From Larix kaempferi (Eukaryota > Streptophyta > Pinopsida > Pinales > Pinaceae), in NCBI GenBank assembly GCA_027924585.1, contig BSBM01000646.1, forward strand, positions 1,361,501-1,425,500: DNA of 64,000 nt, in the 5' to 3' direction. A program made the translations under genes and the position numbers. Position 1 is the first letter of the stretch; every line of letters starts with the position of its first letter. This document shows positions 31,989 to 42,778 of the stretch, in pieces. A model generated the notes under the pieces. The model saw only the letters and a program-made list of their open reading frames with translations. It was not told where the DNA came from and ran no database searches.

Positions 31989-32891
31989 TGTTGGAATATT
32001 CACACCATCATTTTTTGTATTTTGCATGCTCCATGCATTTGCATGCCACTGCATGCATCCAGTCATCATCATGGTTGTCTCGCCAGCACCTAGAGCTTAC
32101 TTCTAGCTCTCCAGAGCCTGCCTTTAGCCCTCAATTGGTCTCCTATTTACCTAATGCGACCTCTTTGACTTATATGCTTAGCAAGTGCGCCTTTCTCACC
32201 TACCACTATCAGTTAGAGGGCCTTATCTCACCTACTGGGAGTTATCATTCAGTTAGTGCATTGATTGAGTAGTTCTTCCACTGATTGCTCATTCTGACTA
32301 CTTGTAGCTTCTAGTTAGCTAGTTTTGGAGTTCCACTTGACTATTTGACAACCTCATGTGCCCCCGTTGGAGTCTCCATTCCCTTATTTATTCCTAGATG
32401 GTTCTGTTAGACTCAGCTAGACACACTTGACTGACTATTACCATTTATGACTGATACTATTGACTGGATGATGTATCCATTGTTATCCAAGCTAGACTTT
32501 GAGTTAGACAACCTCATGCACTCCACTTATAGTCTCCATTCCTTGATTTATTTCCAGATGGTTCTGTTAGACTCAGCTAGACACACTTGATTGACTCTTA
32601 TCACTTATGACTGATACTAATGACTGGATGATGTCTCCATAGTTATTCATGTTAGAATTTGAGCTTAGAATTGAAATGCCCTACTTGGCTAATTCAAATC
32701 CTATATGATGTCTCATCATTGATTATTGTAACACATTCTCTACATTCATTATTCATTGTATGATATTGACATTGTCCATTATTCTATGTTTATGAGTGAT
32801 TATTGAATGCATGCTTCTTCTTCTTTGCAAATAATCTCGAGAGTTAGATTGTGAGTTTATTACAGTTGCTAGATCCTTGTAGATTATCACA
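31989..32891 (+). repeat. 3' LTR of T7
   Basis: 903 bp partner of 27450-28333 with scattered substitutions and small indels, including about 25 extra bp around 32030-32055 (CATGCATTTGCATGCCACTG). It is clearly more diverged from its partner than the T13 pair. Confidence 0.9.
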
Positions 32892-32896
32892 GGGGG

Positions 32897-33320
32897 TAGC
32901 CTTAGGAGACTGGATGGAAGCCATCATTTTTTACTTGGAGCAGTGGCTAGGTACCATGTCTACTGGAGTTGACGATTGGGGTGTCTCCAATCTAGAGGAT
33001 GATGATTTGGATCTGACACTGCATCTTCCAGTGGAGTTTGGGATAGCTTGGAGGCCCATTATGTGACGATTAGCAATGGCGTGCCATGTGGCACGAGAGG
33101 TGCATGGGGGTGTAGCTCCTCCTCCACAATAGAGGCCGCAGCTGAGAGTAATACCATATCGAGGTCCAGATCTGGAGATGGAATGAGGGCAGGTTGTACC
33201 GACATTGGCCATTATGGGACCCCGAGATCCACCAATTGGCGGTCTAGATTGACTTTGTATAGGGCAATGAGCCCCATTTTGTATATGATTTTAATGAGAC
33301 TATGGGAGGTTATTTGTATT
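32897..33320 (+). pseudogene. Degenerate ORF of unknown family, second part
   Basis: Continuation of 26334-27449 across T7. Reads GVALGDWMEAIIFYLEQWLG and DDDLDLTLHLPVEFGIAWRP, then, shifted, RGPDLEME and PTLAIMGPRDPPIGGLD. Stops and frameshifts throughout. Family not recognised. Confidence 0.35.
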
Positions 33321-33595
33321 TGATGTATCCCCCATAAGTTTGTTTCGTATATGCCATAGGAGGGTCATTTGTTGTATATGAAATACATTTTTTGGCGATA
33401 TATATATATATATACCATTTTTGCGGCATATTCTTATGCGTCTCTTATGTATGTGATGTATGTATGTATGGTTTATATTTTCTATATGTTGATGTTATCT
33501 ATATGTAGTCATAGATACTAGCATATATGTTTGGACATGGTTACCAACTTAGGACTTATGATGATGATATACATGTATGTGTAGCAGTAGGTGTG

Positions 33596-33629
<34 letters not shown>

Positions 33630-34200
33630 GTTTGTTGGGTGTGCAGGACTATGCAATCGAGTTATGTATCAGGTGCTAATTCAAAACCTCATCGGTGACG
33701 GAGTCAGGGAATGCATTGTCTTTTCTCAGTATATGTGTGAAGCTAATGGTTTCGAACTGTCAGATGAGAAGGCACACGCATAGAAATTCCTGAAGAGGAA
33801 TGGATTGAGGACACAAAATACATTATTTAACTGTGAGATGACTAGTTGGGAGTCGAGGTGGAATCGTAGATGGTGGATTCCAAGGTGGAGGGAATTGCTT
33901 AATAGACCTATGATGGCATCATATTTTGATTGGTTATTCATGAGTGCCCCCAAACAGACTCTGCTGGTGTGGTGGATTGCATGGGAGGGGGAGTATATAG
34001 CTTAGGAATCAAATGCTAGGTTTTTGGACCATCGACTTGCACGGTCTGTGTAGGCTATGTAGATGTCTAATTAAGAGGTCATCTGCATAAAGAAGAGACA
34101 GACTTACTTTCTAATTCAAAATAATGTATTTAGATGAAATAAATTAAAATGTGACACAAAAAAGAATATCAGTAGGTGGTGTTGGATGTCTTGTTTGTGT
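33321..34200. other. Non-coding stretch with microsatellites
   Basis: A TA run at about 33399-33415 and a CA run at about 33594-33622 followed by TATATATG. A decayed frame near 33640-34000 (WESRWNRRWWIPRWRELLNR) is too short to name. Confidence 0.5.
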
Positions 34201-35091
34201 TGCGGGGGGGATGATGATCTTTTAATTATTGGGGAATGCTTGTGGGTTACCTTCGACTTCGTTAGAAGACAATGAATCACTGCAAGTGAGGAAACTGGCT
34301 AAAGGATATTCAACATCGATGGTATCCAGTAAGGTAGGTGTTACCTCCTCAGTTTGTGGCCTTTGCGGGGTCGCATGAAGGGGAGCAAGTTGACCTTGTA
34401 GTATCAATAGTTCAAGGTGATATTATCATTCGGCCCACAAAATGGGGCATTGAAACGAGAAGTGAGAGGTCTCTCCACAAGACCAGAAGGGTTGTGGTAC
34501 TCTAGAATTGAAGTGTTCTTGTACTTCCTAGGAGTTGACTTGATCCATAATGCAAGCGATGGCACTAGGAGGAAGCATATGTGTGGAATTCCCATAGGAA
34601 GAGCATTCCTCATGTGGTACTTGTGGCCTAAGATTGAGATATTGAGAATATTACGACATTGTAGGCTCCACGATGGGAATTTCTATTGGGGAAATGGGTG
34701 TGGGGGGTGCAACTAGCGGTGTCGTAGATGTAGTAACCACATTGATAGATGTTACTTCTTGGGTTGGGGAGGGAGGTTCCTCAATCATCACTTGGGTGAG
34801 ACAGATGCTTTCCAAGGAATCCTGAAATTGAGGGAGATCAGGGCAATGGTATGTATAGTTCCCATACTAAGAACATATGGCATATGCATGATTCATACGC
34901 AGTGTTTTGGACTTATATGTGGGAAAGGGAGATGTGCCCCCTTTTACCATTGGTGGAGAATGGGTGATGCTAACGGGGGTGTTAAGAAAATATCTTAGCT
35001 TTGGAAAAGTGGGGCATAGATTGGTCACATGGCCTTGTTGCTCGCAAAGAGAACATGGTGGCATAACACTTTGAGTGGGACTATTGGTCAT
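34201..35091 (-). pseudogene. T8 post-protease knuckles and tail
   Basis: CSLCEQQGHVTNLC (near 35040) and a second unit near 34850-34890 (AICS, stop, YGNYTHHC) match the T13 pair CSLCEELGHATHQC and CAICGIYGHYSHHC. Both have C-x2-C-x4-H-x4-C spacing or nearly. Below about 34620 no similarity to T13 is visible. Confidence 0.65.
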
Positions 35092-35192
35092 AATTGGGGA
35101 TTTTAACCATTATTGGTTGATGCCCCGTTTGTTAGGATTAGCAACGTCCTACGAGTCAGGTGTGGGGTTTGGCGAGAAGGGACCTTTCAACA

Positions 35193-35804
35193 TCAGTTGA
35201 TTGGTACCCCATTAAAGGTATTAGCGACAATTGGTTGTGGTTTAGTCGTGGATGTCATAGGTTGGGCTATTGTAACCGAGGGTGTTATGGGACTTGTACA
35301 CGTAGCAGCTGAAACAGGGACAAAATCATAATGAGTAACTGATTTGGAAGCCATATTTGGGTAGGGTGGTGTAAGGTACCATACCAGGATACGCAAAGTG
35401 AGCCCAAGTAGAGTTAACTGTGCTATAACCAACGTCCCTTGTACACCTATGGGAAGGTACAAGAATGGGATTTGGAATATTGGTGGTACCGATTGAATCA
35501 ACGTTTGTTCAATGCCATGGTTCAGTGGTGGTGATGATGATGGTTTTGAGGTGGAAGGCGCTCCATTTTCAATGGTGAAAATTGTGCACATTATGCCATC
35601 AATTGATATGGGGATCTTGCATGGTGGTCCCAAATATACTCCTAACAAATTGGAGTCTTTATACTTTCCGAGGGAAATATCGACATACGGTTGATTAGCA
35701 CCAATGACAGTTGGTAGGAAATTGTCAAGGTTGCTAGTGGTGTTGGGATCATAGTAGTTAATTTGGTCAAGGGTGACAACCTTCCCATTTAAGGGAAACA
35801 TCAT
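35193..35804 (-). CDS. T8 protease C-terminal region and proline-rich linker
   Basis: 203 codons starting MMFPLNGKVVTLDQINYYDP, equal to T13 MMFPHEGRVVKVDHLTYYDP. A frameshift sits at about 35805 between this and the protease frame. The rest is P/S/T-rich, as in T13. Confidence 0.75.
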   Translation of the reverse strand: MMFPLNGKVVTLDQINYYDPNTTSNLDNFLPTVIGANQPYVDISLGKYKDSNLLGVYLGPPCKIPISIDGIMCTIFTIENGAPSTSKPSSSPPLNHGIEQTLIQSVPPIFQIPFLYLPIGVQGTLVIAQLTLLGLTLRILVWYLTPPYPNMASKSVTHYDFVPVSAATCTSPITPSVTIAQPMTSTTKPQPIVANTFNGVPIN

Positions 35805-35806
35805 GA

Positions 35807-36208
35807 TTAGAAGACCGAGGAGGCGAACGCCTTCATGGCGTACATGTAACTACGCCCCAAGAGGATGTTGTAGTCGAGTTCAGCATCGACTACCTCGATA
35901 TCGATCATAACCATCTTTCCCCCCAACTTTATGGGTACATTTTGGTACATTCGCCTTGGTTGGGATGGTCTCCCGTCATATGCGCAAAAAGAGATAAACG
36001 AGGGGACTAGCTTGAGTGACCTTAAACATTTCCAAAATTTTGAGGACATTATGCAAGTGGATGCGTCTTCATCCATGATACAACAATGAATCATAATGTT
36101 GTTTACGATTACTGGAACTTGAAATGCGACTGACGAGGGTAATTGCAGTTCTGCTTTGTTAAGATCAAAGGTCATGAGATACGAGTTAGAAGGATCGATG
36201 GTGCCCAA
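35807..36208 (-). CDS. pro: T8 aspartic protease
   Basis: 133 codons: PSSVAFQVPVIVNNIMIHCC, then IMDEDASTC at the active site (T13: IIDEGASTC, so Gly is replaced by Asp here), LGGKMVMIDIEVVDAELDYN and ILLGRSYMYAM. The D-x-x-A-S/T and LLGR pair mark a retropepsin of the gypsy group. The Gly change suggests loss of activity. Confidence 0.82.
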   Translation of the reverse strand: MGTIDPSNSYLMTFDLNKAELQLPSSVAFQVPVIVNNIMIHCCIMDEDASTCIMSSKFWKCLRSLKLVPSFISFCAYDGRPSQPRRMYQNVPIKLGGKMVMIDIEVVDAELDYNILLGRSYMYAMKAFASSVF

Positions 36209-36253
36209 TGCATTGATTAGTGCCTTTCGTTGAGTTGGGCATGACCGTAGAAC

Positions 36254-36628
36254 TGTTAGGAACCCATGTCTTTACTTTGTTAGTATATTGTTGTTGGACG
36301 CATATGCTTTGTAAGTCGTCCCGTAGTATTTGTTGATCAATAGTTTGTGTTATTGTTGTTGGCGCATATGCTTTGTAAGTCGCCCATAGTATTGTTGATC
36401 CATAGTTTGTAGTGGCCCATGGTTTTGACCCATAGTATTAGCGCCTAGACTTAGTATATAAGTGTGTGTTGAGACCTATGAAGGCACCGTGAAGTTATTT
36501 GTATTGAGCTTGCTCAAAGAAGGTTGCCCCCTGGAAGTGGCTTGTGATCAATATAAAAGTGATTTTGAGTTCTGTCATTTCTGCTATTTCGCATATTCTT
36601 ATTAATTAATTGTTGCAAGTGCTTCACA
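36254..36628 (+). repeat. 5' LTR of T9
   Basis: TGTTAGGAACCC...GTGCTTCACA. Contains two copies of GCATATGCTTTGTAAGTCG spaced about 66 bp in the upstream half and a TATATAAG box. Confidence 0.93.
36455..36462 (+). promoter_or_regulatory. TATA box of T9 5' LTR
   Basis: TATATAAG about 170 bp before the LTR end; the same word is in T6 and in the 3' LTR near 47301. Confidence 0.65.
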
Positions 36629-36630
36629 TC

Positions 36631-36642
36631 TGGTATCAGAGC
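36631..36642 (+). promoter_or_regulatory. Primer-binding site of T9
   Basis: TGGTATCAGAGC, perfect initiator tRNA-Met site, 2 bp after the LTR. Confidence 0.95.
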
Positions 36643-37683
36643 ACTTTCTTGGGCTTGCTGGGTGAAATCTCTGCCAAATTTTTTTTTCGCATCTGTTGCA
36701 GGTTCGGATTTGGGAATAATCCCTATTTGCTTAACTGTGGGAAGTACTTGGGCATAAGCCCTAAAACTCATTGTGAGGAGTACCACAGGAACCCCGAAGT
36801 AGCTAGCCCATTGGGAGGACCTGCCAGTGACAAGGGCAATGACCCCTACCTGATTGACTAGTTCCCACCCGTGAGGTAAACGAAGAGCTGTCATTTGTGG
36901 CAAAGCGGTTGTCAGTTTTACCTGAACCATGGAGTGAGGGGTATTGCCCCAATACGCAAGCCATCAGACAGTATTGGTGGCTGAGTGAAACCCCTAAAAT
37001 GTTAGGAAGCTACACATACCTGGGGTCCATATCTATTTTCAGCTAAACTGTTGTTGATCACTACTGCGCCGTTTCAGATCTAGCCATTCAAACCCATTCT
37101 GAAAGTCGTTCCAGATCCAGCCGTTTTCAATCCATTCGGCACCATTTCAAATCCCTCTATCTCCGCTCACTTCTGGGCCATTGCAGATCTATCTATTTCA
37201 GATCCCTTCCGAGCCGTAGCCGCTCCAGTTTGGAAAAAAAAAAAATCAGTTTTTTCTCCATATCTGCCTTGTTTTCACTCTGTTTTCCTTGAAATTTTTG
37301 GGGAGCCCCTGTCATCCCATTTTGCATATTTCATTCCTAAGGACCCTATCCCCAATTCCACTTCCCAAAGCCTGAAATCCCACATTTGTCTATTTTTAGG
37401 GTTTTCCATAACTTTCTCAGATTTCACCCAATCACCTTCAAATTTTACCACAGAGTTCCTTTCTGAATTTTGCTTCTTTGTCCCCCTCTTCCAAAATTTC
37501 CCATTCTTTCACCCCGCTTCTGAAATCCTCATTTTTTGCTTCCCTGTCTATTCGACAGTGTCCAAAACCTAGTCAAACCCCAATTACCCTTCAGATTTTT
37601 TCCCAAATCCAGATTTTCCTTTACTAAAGCAGTTTCTGTTTTTGTTTTCCTACCCAGTCAACCAAAAAAAAAAACTCTCGGTT
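36643..37683 (+). other. T9 leader
   Basis: About 1 kb without a coding frame, pyrimidine-rich in its second half, with repeats of TTTCAGATC/CCAGATCCAGCC-like words near 37065-37215 and an A run at 37234-37244. Confidence 0.5.
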
Positions 37684-38520
37684 ATGGTTGTCACTCGTGC
37701 AGGAGCAAAAACCATGGAAGAAGCACTTGTAGCCATCCAAGCCAAACTCCACGATCTGGATGAAACATTTCTCGGCCTCCATCTTGAACATTCAGCTATG
37801 AACAATAAACGGCAGTCCGAGTCTTCATCAGACAATGGGTTCTCTTCTTCCAGCAATTTTCGTGGTTCGAAGCTTGATTTTCCTCGCTTCAATGGTACTG
37901 ATCCAACTAGATGGATCTATCGTGCAGAACAGTATTTCAGTCTGCATAATACTTTTGATGTCAACAAAGTTCTGCTTGCATCCTTTCATTTGGAACAAGA
38001 AGCTCTTCAATGGTACCGTTGGTACATCAAGGCTCATGAAGAGCCAAAATGGCTAGACTTTTGCCAGCTCCTTTTGCAATGATTTGGTCCTAGTGCTTTT
38101 GATGACTTCACAAGAGCCCTCACTAAACTTCACCAAATTGGCACTGTGAGAGAGTATCAAACCAAATTTGAGAAACTAGCCAACCACACTGAAGCATTGT
38201 CTGATGACTTTTACCTGAGTTGTTTTATCAGTGGTCTAAAGGATGCCATCCGCTCTGAGGTCAAAATGTTCTGTCCCAACACAATGATGGAAGCACTAGG
38301 GTTGGCTAAGTTGGCAGAAGACAAGATTGCATCCCAACAATGCTCCAAGCCCACTTTTGTTCCCTTTCAAAATATGGGTTCTAAACGACCACCTATACCA
38401 CAGGCTCCTCGACCAACTCCTATCAAGCGTTTGTCTGAAATAGAGATGCAAGCACGCAGAGAAAAGGGGCTTTTCTATAATTGTGATGAGAAATTCACTT
38501 GGGGACATAGATGTGTTTAA
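37684..38520 (+). pseudogene. gag: T9 Gag
   Basis: ATG 37684 (MVVTRAGAKTMEEALVAIQA). Capsid domain: LDFPRFNGTDPTRWIYRAEQ, FHLEQEALQWYRWYIKAHEE, TRALTKLHQIGTVREYQTKF and FISGLKDAIRSEVKMFCP. The knuckle reads YNCDEKFTWGHRC, with Phe in place of the first Cys. In-frame TGA at 38080-38082, TAA at 38518-38520. Confidence 0.88.
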
Positions 38521-39256
38521 CAAAAGCTCTATCTCTTGGATGTGGACTCTCCGCCTGCCTCTGAAATTGGTGACGAATATCTAGAAACAATGGATGCTCA
38601 GGTCGACATTCAGGAACCGCCTATTGACCCTCCGTCTCAGGATGACCAGCCAGAGATATCTCTCCATGCTTTAGCTAGAATCACTACCCCCCAAACAATG
38701 CTAGTCAGGGGTTACTTCAAGAAGCTTCCTCTTACAATACTCATTGATTCGAGTAGCACTCATAATTTCATTGACCCTTGGATCTCCAAACAAGCTGATT
38801 GTTTTATCTATCCTTCCTCCAACTTTGAAGTCATGGTTTCTAATGGGGGCACCTTAACTTACAAAGGGAAGTGTCAAAATGTGCGTATCTCTATGGGAGA
38901 TTATACCTCGCGCTCTGACATGTTTCCATTAACCTTAGGTGGATGTGATGTGGTTTTGGGCGCTCAATGGCTATGCACACTTGGCCCTATCTTATGGGAT
39001 TTTGCTGAACTTTGGATCCCTCAATGGACAAAAACACACATTGACAGGATTACAGCCAGGGTCTCTCAGCATCATCAGTTCACATCGCATGGAAAAACGC
39101 CTCAAGAAGAATTCACATGGTGTCATCGCTCATATCCATTCCATTCAGATGCAACCATCAGCAGTCTCCACTACTCCTTTGGATCTACAACAAATTCTGG
39201 ATCGATATACAGGTGTCTTTGCTGAACCAGTGGGATTGCCACCTTCAAGGCCATAA
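38521..39256 (+). pseudogene. pro: T9 aspartic protease and RT linker
   Basis: Same frame to about 39010: LTILIDSSSTHNFIDPWISK is the active site (D-S-S where most have D-S-G), GCDVVLGAQWLCTLGPILWD the second strand. A frameshift near 39010 after WDFAEL moves the reading to the next frame, GSLNGQKHTLTGLQPGSL then LDRYTGVFAEPVGLPPSRP, the usual link to RT. Confidence 0.82.
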
Positions 39257-39919
39257 GACCATCGTATTCAGCTCCTTCCTGATAGCGTTCCTCCCAACAT
39301 CAGGCCCTATCGCTACCCATTTCACCAAAAAATGGAGATTGAAATGCTCGTTCGGGACTTATTGAAGCAAGGTATTATTCACCCAAGCACTAGTTCCTTT
39401 TTTTCCCTAGTTCTTCTTGTCTGCAAAAAAGATGGGTCATGGCACCTCTGCATTGACTTCCGAGCACTTAATCACCTCACCATCAAGGATAAGTTTCCAA
39501 TTCCTGTTGTTGATGAGCTTCTTGATGAGCTTCATGGGGCTTAATTTTTCTCCAAGTTGGATCTTCGTTCTGGGTATCATCAAATTCGAGTTCATGAGGA
39601 TGATATCCCTAAAACAGCTTTCCGCACACATGATGGCCATTATGAGTTTTTGGTCATTCCCTTTGGCCTCACTAATGCTCCTTCCACATTCCAAGCCTTA
39701 ATGAATAAAATATTTCGACCCTACTTGCGGAAATTCATTATGGTATTCTTTGATGATATCCTCATCTACAGTAAAACATGGGATGAACATCTCTAGCATC
39801 TGGATCTTATAATGCAACTTTTCTCTGACCATCATCTCCATGCCAAGCAGTCTAAATGTGTTTTTGGATAGAAGGAAGTTGAGTATCTCGGGCACATTAT
39901 CTCAACACAAAGGGTTCAC
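39257..39919 (+). pseudogene. pol: T9 reverse transcriptase
   Basis: [80 protein letters not shown] and the catalytic [11 protein letters not shown] (F-F-D-D). Stops at 39542-39544, 39794-39796 and near 39869 are in frame. Confidence 0.92.
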
Positions 39920-40591
39920 GTGGATCCTGCCAAAATCGATGCCATGAACAATTGGCCACATCCTGAGACACTCAAGAGCCTTCATGGTTTTTTGGGGTTG
40001 ACTGGCTACTACCGCAAGTTTGTCAAGTATTATGGGAAGATTGCAGCTCCATTAACTGCTCTACTGAAGAAGGATGCTTTTACATGGACACATGCTGCTC
40101 AGTGTGCATTTGACAAACTAAAACAAGCTATGTGTACTACACCTATTCTAGCTATGCCCGATTTTTCCAAGCCCTTCATTATTGAGAGTGATGCTTGCGG
40201 CAATGGACTTGGTGCCATTCTCCTTCAAGATGAACACCCCATTGTGTTCACCAGCAAAGCCCTTTTAGGTAAGAATTTAGCTACCTCTACATATGAGAAG
40301 GAAATGATGGCTATTTTGAATGCAGTACAAAAGTGGCGACCATACCTATTAGGGAATCATTTCTGCATCAAGACTGATCACCAGAGTCTGAAATATTTCT
40401 TGGAACAGCATGTCTCCTCCCCAACACAACAGAAATGGGTTATAAAACTCATAGGTTATGACTATGAGATCACTTACAAGAAGGGTAAAGACAATATTGT
40501 GGTAGATTCTCTTTCTCGCACATTTGATGCCCAAGGTTCTCTTTCAGCCATTTCTATGCCTGTTCCAAATTGGTTGCAATCTGTTCAATAG
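39920..40591 (+). CDS. pol: T9 RT connection and RNase H
   Basis: 223 open codons: VDPAKIDAMNNWPHPETLKS, LGLTGYYRKFVKYYGKIAAP, then RNase H: KPFIIESDACGNGLGAILLQ, TYEKEMMAILNAVQKWRPYL and CIKTDHQSLKYFLEQ. Stop TAG 40589-40591. Confidence 0.92.
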   Translation: MDPAKIDAMNNWPHPETLKSLHGFLGLTGYYRKFVKYYGKIAAPLTALLKKDAFTWTHAAQCAFDKLKQAMCTTPILAMPDFSKPFIIESDACGNGLGAILLQDEHPIVFTSKALLGKNLATSTYEKEMMAILNAVQKWRPYLLGNHFCIKTDHQSLKYFLEQHVSSPTQQKWVIKLIGYDYEITYKKGKDNIVVDSLSRTFDAQGSLSAISMPVPNWLQSVQ

Positions 40592-41254
40592 GGTTATGTC
40601 AATGACTCTTCCTTATCTCAAATCATCCAACAATTGACCAGCAACCCTTCTGTTGTACCACATTACTCTTGGGATGGTGCTTCTATGAGATACAAGGGTC
40701 GTCTGGTGCTTCCCTAGAGCATAGATCTTCAACAGGTTGTCTTCTATGAATTCCATGCTTCTCCATCGGCAGGGCACTTTGGGTTCCTCAAAACGTATGA
40801 ATGGGCACGGTGTAACTTCTTTTGGCAGGGCATGAAAAGGACAATTCAACAGATGGTGGATGAATGTGATACCTGCTAGCGCAATAAGGGTGAAACAAAA
40901 CTCCTTCCAGGATTGCTCGAACCCTTGCCCATACCTACACGGATTTGGACAGATATTTCTATGGATTTCATTGAAGGGATCCCTAAATCTAGCGGGAAGA
41001 CAGTGATTCTCGTTGTGGTTGATCGCCTCTCCAAATATAGTCATTTTTGTGCTCTCAGCCATCCCTATTCAGCCTCCTCAGTCGCTCAAATTTTCCTGGA
41101 CCAAATCTTTCGTCTTCATGGCATCCCTTCTTCCATTGTTTCGGATCGTGATGCGACTTTCACCAGTCATTTTTGGACAGAACTATTTTTCCACACTGGC
41201 ACCAAACTGAAGATGAGTTCAGGGTATCACCCACAAACAGATGGTCAGACTTAA
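40592..41254 (+). pseudogene. pol: T9 integrase, zinc module and core
   Basis: Zinc module EFHASPSAGHFGFLKTYEWA ... DECDTC with one stop. Core: WTDISMDFIEGIPKSSGKTV (first Asp), IVSDRDATFTSHFWTELFFH (second Asp), YHPQTDGQT then TAA at 41252-41254, exactly where the catalytic Glu codon belongs. Confidence 0.9.
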
Positions 41255-41878
41255 ATTATCAATAAATGCTTGGAAACTTATCTTCGTTGCTTCACCTCTG
41301 AACAACAACATCAGTGGGAAAAGTGGCTCCCTCTCGTTGAATGGTGGTACAATACCTCGTACCACACTACCTCTAAAATGACCCCATATGAAGCAGTCTA
41401 TGGTCAGGCACCTCCAGTTCTTCTTCCATACACCCCCAACAGTTCACTAGTTCAGGAATTTGACACAGTCCTTCGAAACCACGATCAGATTCTTCGCATT
41501 TTGTGGGACAATCTTCACATGGCAAGAAATCGCATGAAGCAACAAGCTGATCAGCACCATTCTGAGCGCACTTTTCAAGTAGGCGATATCGTTTTTCTTC
41601 GTCTCCAGCCGTACAAGCAATCCTCCCTGAAAATCAAAGGGCGTCATAAGCTCGCTCCAAGGTTCTATGGGCCATATTCGATTCTTCAGAAGATTGGGTC
41701 CATTGCTTATAAATTGGAACTTCCTCCTTCTTCCCGCATTCATCCAATATTTTATGTCTCTTGTCTGAAGAAAGTTCTTGGCACCAACATCAATGGAAAA
41801 ACAATTTTACTCAAACTGGATAATGAAGGATCCATCCTTTTGGAGCCAGAGGCTATCCTCAATTGGCGCACTCATTAG
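41255..41878 (+). CDS. pol: T9 integrase C-terminal domain
   Basis: After the stop: CLETYLRCFTSEQQHQWEKW, WYNTSYHTTSKMTPYEAVYG, then FQVGDIVFLRLQPYKQSSLK and APRFYGPYSILQKIGSIAYK (GPY/F module), LPPSSRIHPIFYVSCLKKVL. Typical chromovirus order. Confidence 0.92.
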   Translation: MINKCLETYLRCFTSEQQHQWEKWLPLVEWWYNTSYHTTSKMTPYEAVYGQAPPVLLPYTPNSSLVQEFDTVLRNHDQILRILWDNLHMARNRMKQQADQHHSERTFQVGDIVFLRLQPYKQSSLKIKGRHKLAPRFYGPYSILQKIGSIAYKLELPPSSRIHPIFYVSCLKKVLGTNINGKTILLKLDNEGSILLEPEAILNWRTH

Positions 41879-42011
41879 CTTTGCTCTCGCTCTATCACAG
41901 AGGTCTTAATTCAGTGGCACGGCATGCAACTAGAGGATGCTACATGGGAACCACTCCTTTAGATTCAACAACAATTTTCACATCTAAAGCTTTGAGGACA
42001 AAGATTTTTTT
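41879..42011 (+). pseudogene. T9 chromodomain
   Basis: Follows LNWRTH and a stop: ITEVLIQWHGMQLEDATWEP then L and a stop. This is the chromodomain core (V-L-I-x-W-x-x-x-x-x-x-x-A-T-W-E), which steers integration toward marked chromatin. Stops break it. Confidence 0.8.
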
Positions 42012-42024
42012 AAGGGGGAGGGGA
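42012..42024 (+). promoter_or_regulatory. Polypurine tract of T9
   Basis: AAGGGGGAGGGGA directly before the 3' LTR start at 42025. Confidence 0.9.
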
Positions 42025-42127
42025 TGTTAGGAACCCATGTCTTTACTTTGTTAGTATATTGTTGTTGGACGCATATGGTTTGTAAGTCGTCCCGTAGTAT
42101 TTGTTCATCACTAGTTTGTGTTATTGT
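42025..42127 (+). repeat. 3' LTR of T9, left piece
   Basis: 103 bp from TGTTAGGAACCC to ATTGT; the rest resumes at 47200. The two pieces together give 375 bp, the length of the 5' LTR. T10 landed between the two internal GCATATG repeats. Confidence 0.93.
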
Positions 42128-42693
42128 TGTTAGAAAAAAAGGATCGCAGAGAAATAACAATAACAGAAATGCAAATATAATCACACATACACATTACAAG
42201 AGAGACACAGATATATCACGGTTCACCTAATTTGGGCTACGTCCACACTGAGTTTTCCATTCCTTATTATTATTACCATCCAGCAAGGTGAAGGGATACA
42301 ACCTGCAGCACAACCGCTGCACTTCCTCTCCTCTGTTTCACAGTCTCTCTCCTGATCTCAGAGATCTTTATAATGCATAAAACCTAATACATCATCATCC
42401 CTAGCCGTATTACAATGTCTTTATTTTATAAGGGAAATAGAATGGGAAATTACCACGGGATACCCAAAACCATGGGCCCGCAAAACAGCTGGCGAAAACT
42501 ACCCCACACCCCCCCGCTGGGGTGAGTGTACAGTCCACCTACATATCATATAAAAATAGGGTACAAACACCCCCCCACACCCCCCCGCTGGGGTGAGTGT
42601 ACAGTCCACCTACATATCATATGAAACTAGGGTACAAACACGGCTGATACAATATCATCTATGAGACTAGAAGATCTGGCTCCACAACCAACA
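42128..42693 (-). repeat. 3' LTR of T10
   Basis: 566 bp. Contains a 71-bp tandem duplication (about 42505-42645, CCCCCGCTGGGGTGAGTG in each unit) and lacks the GC-rich block found at 46955-47090 of its partner. Confidence 0.93.
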
Positions 42694-42778
42694 TTCTCCC
42701 ACTTGGAGACTGATCACAGCAACTCCACCGCTGCTGCACTTGCTGGACTTGGACTTGGAAAATTTCTCCTCTTCAACT

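Larger units (their letters stand above)
27450..32891 (+). mobile_element. T7: Ty1/copia element lacking the integrase core
   Basis: LTRs 27450-28333 and 31989-32891 start TGTTGGAATATTC and end in CA; a primer site (28334-28344) and polypurine tract (TGCGGGGGGG, 31979-31988) are in place. GGGGG at 27445-27449 and 32892-32896 fits a TSD, but it is a homopolymer and so weaker. The internal frame stays in phase from 28642 to 31743 with six stops: gag, knuckle, protease, the gag-pre-integrase segment, then directly the region before RT, RT and RNase H. Confidence 0.92.
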
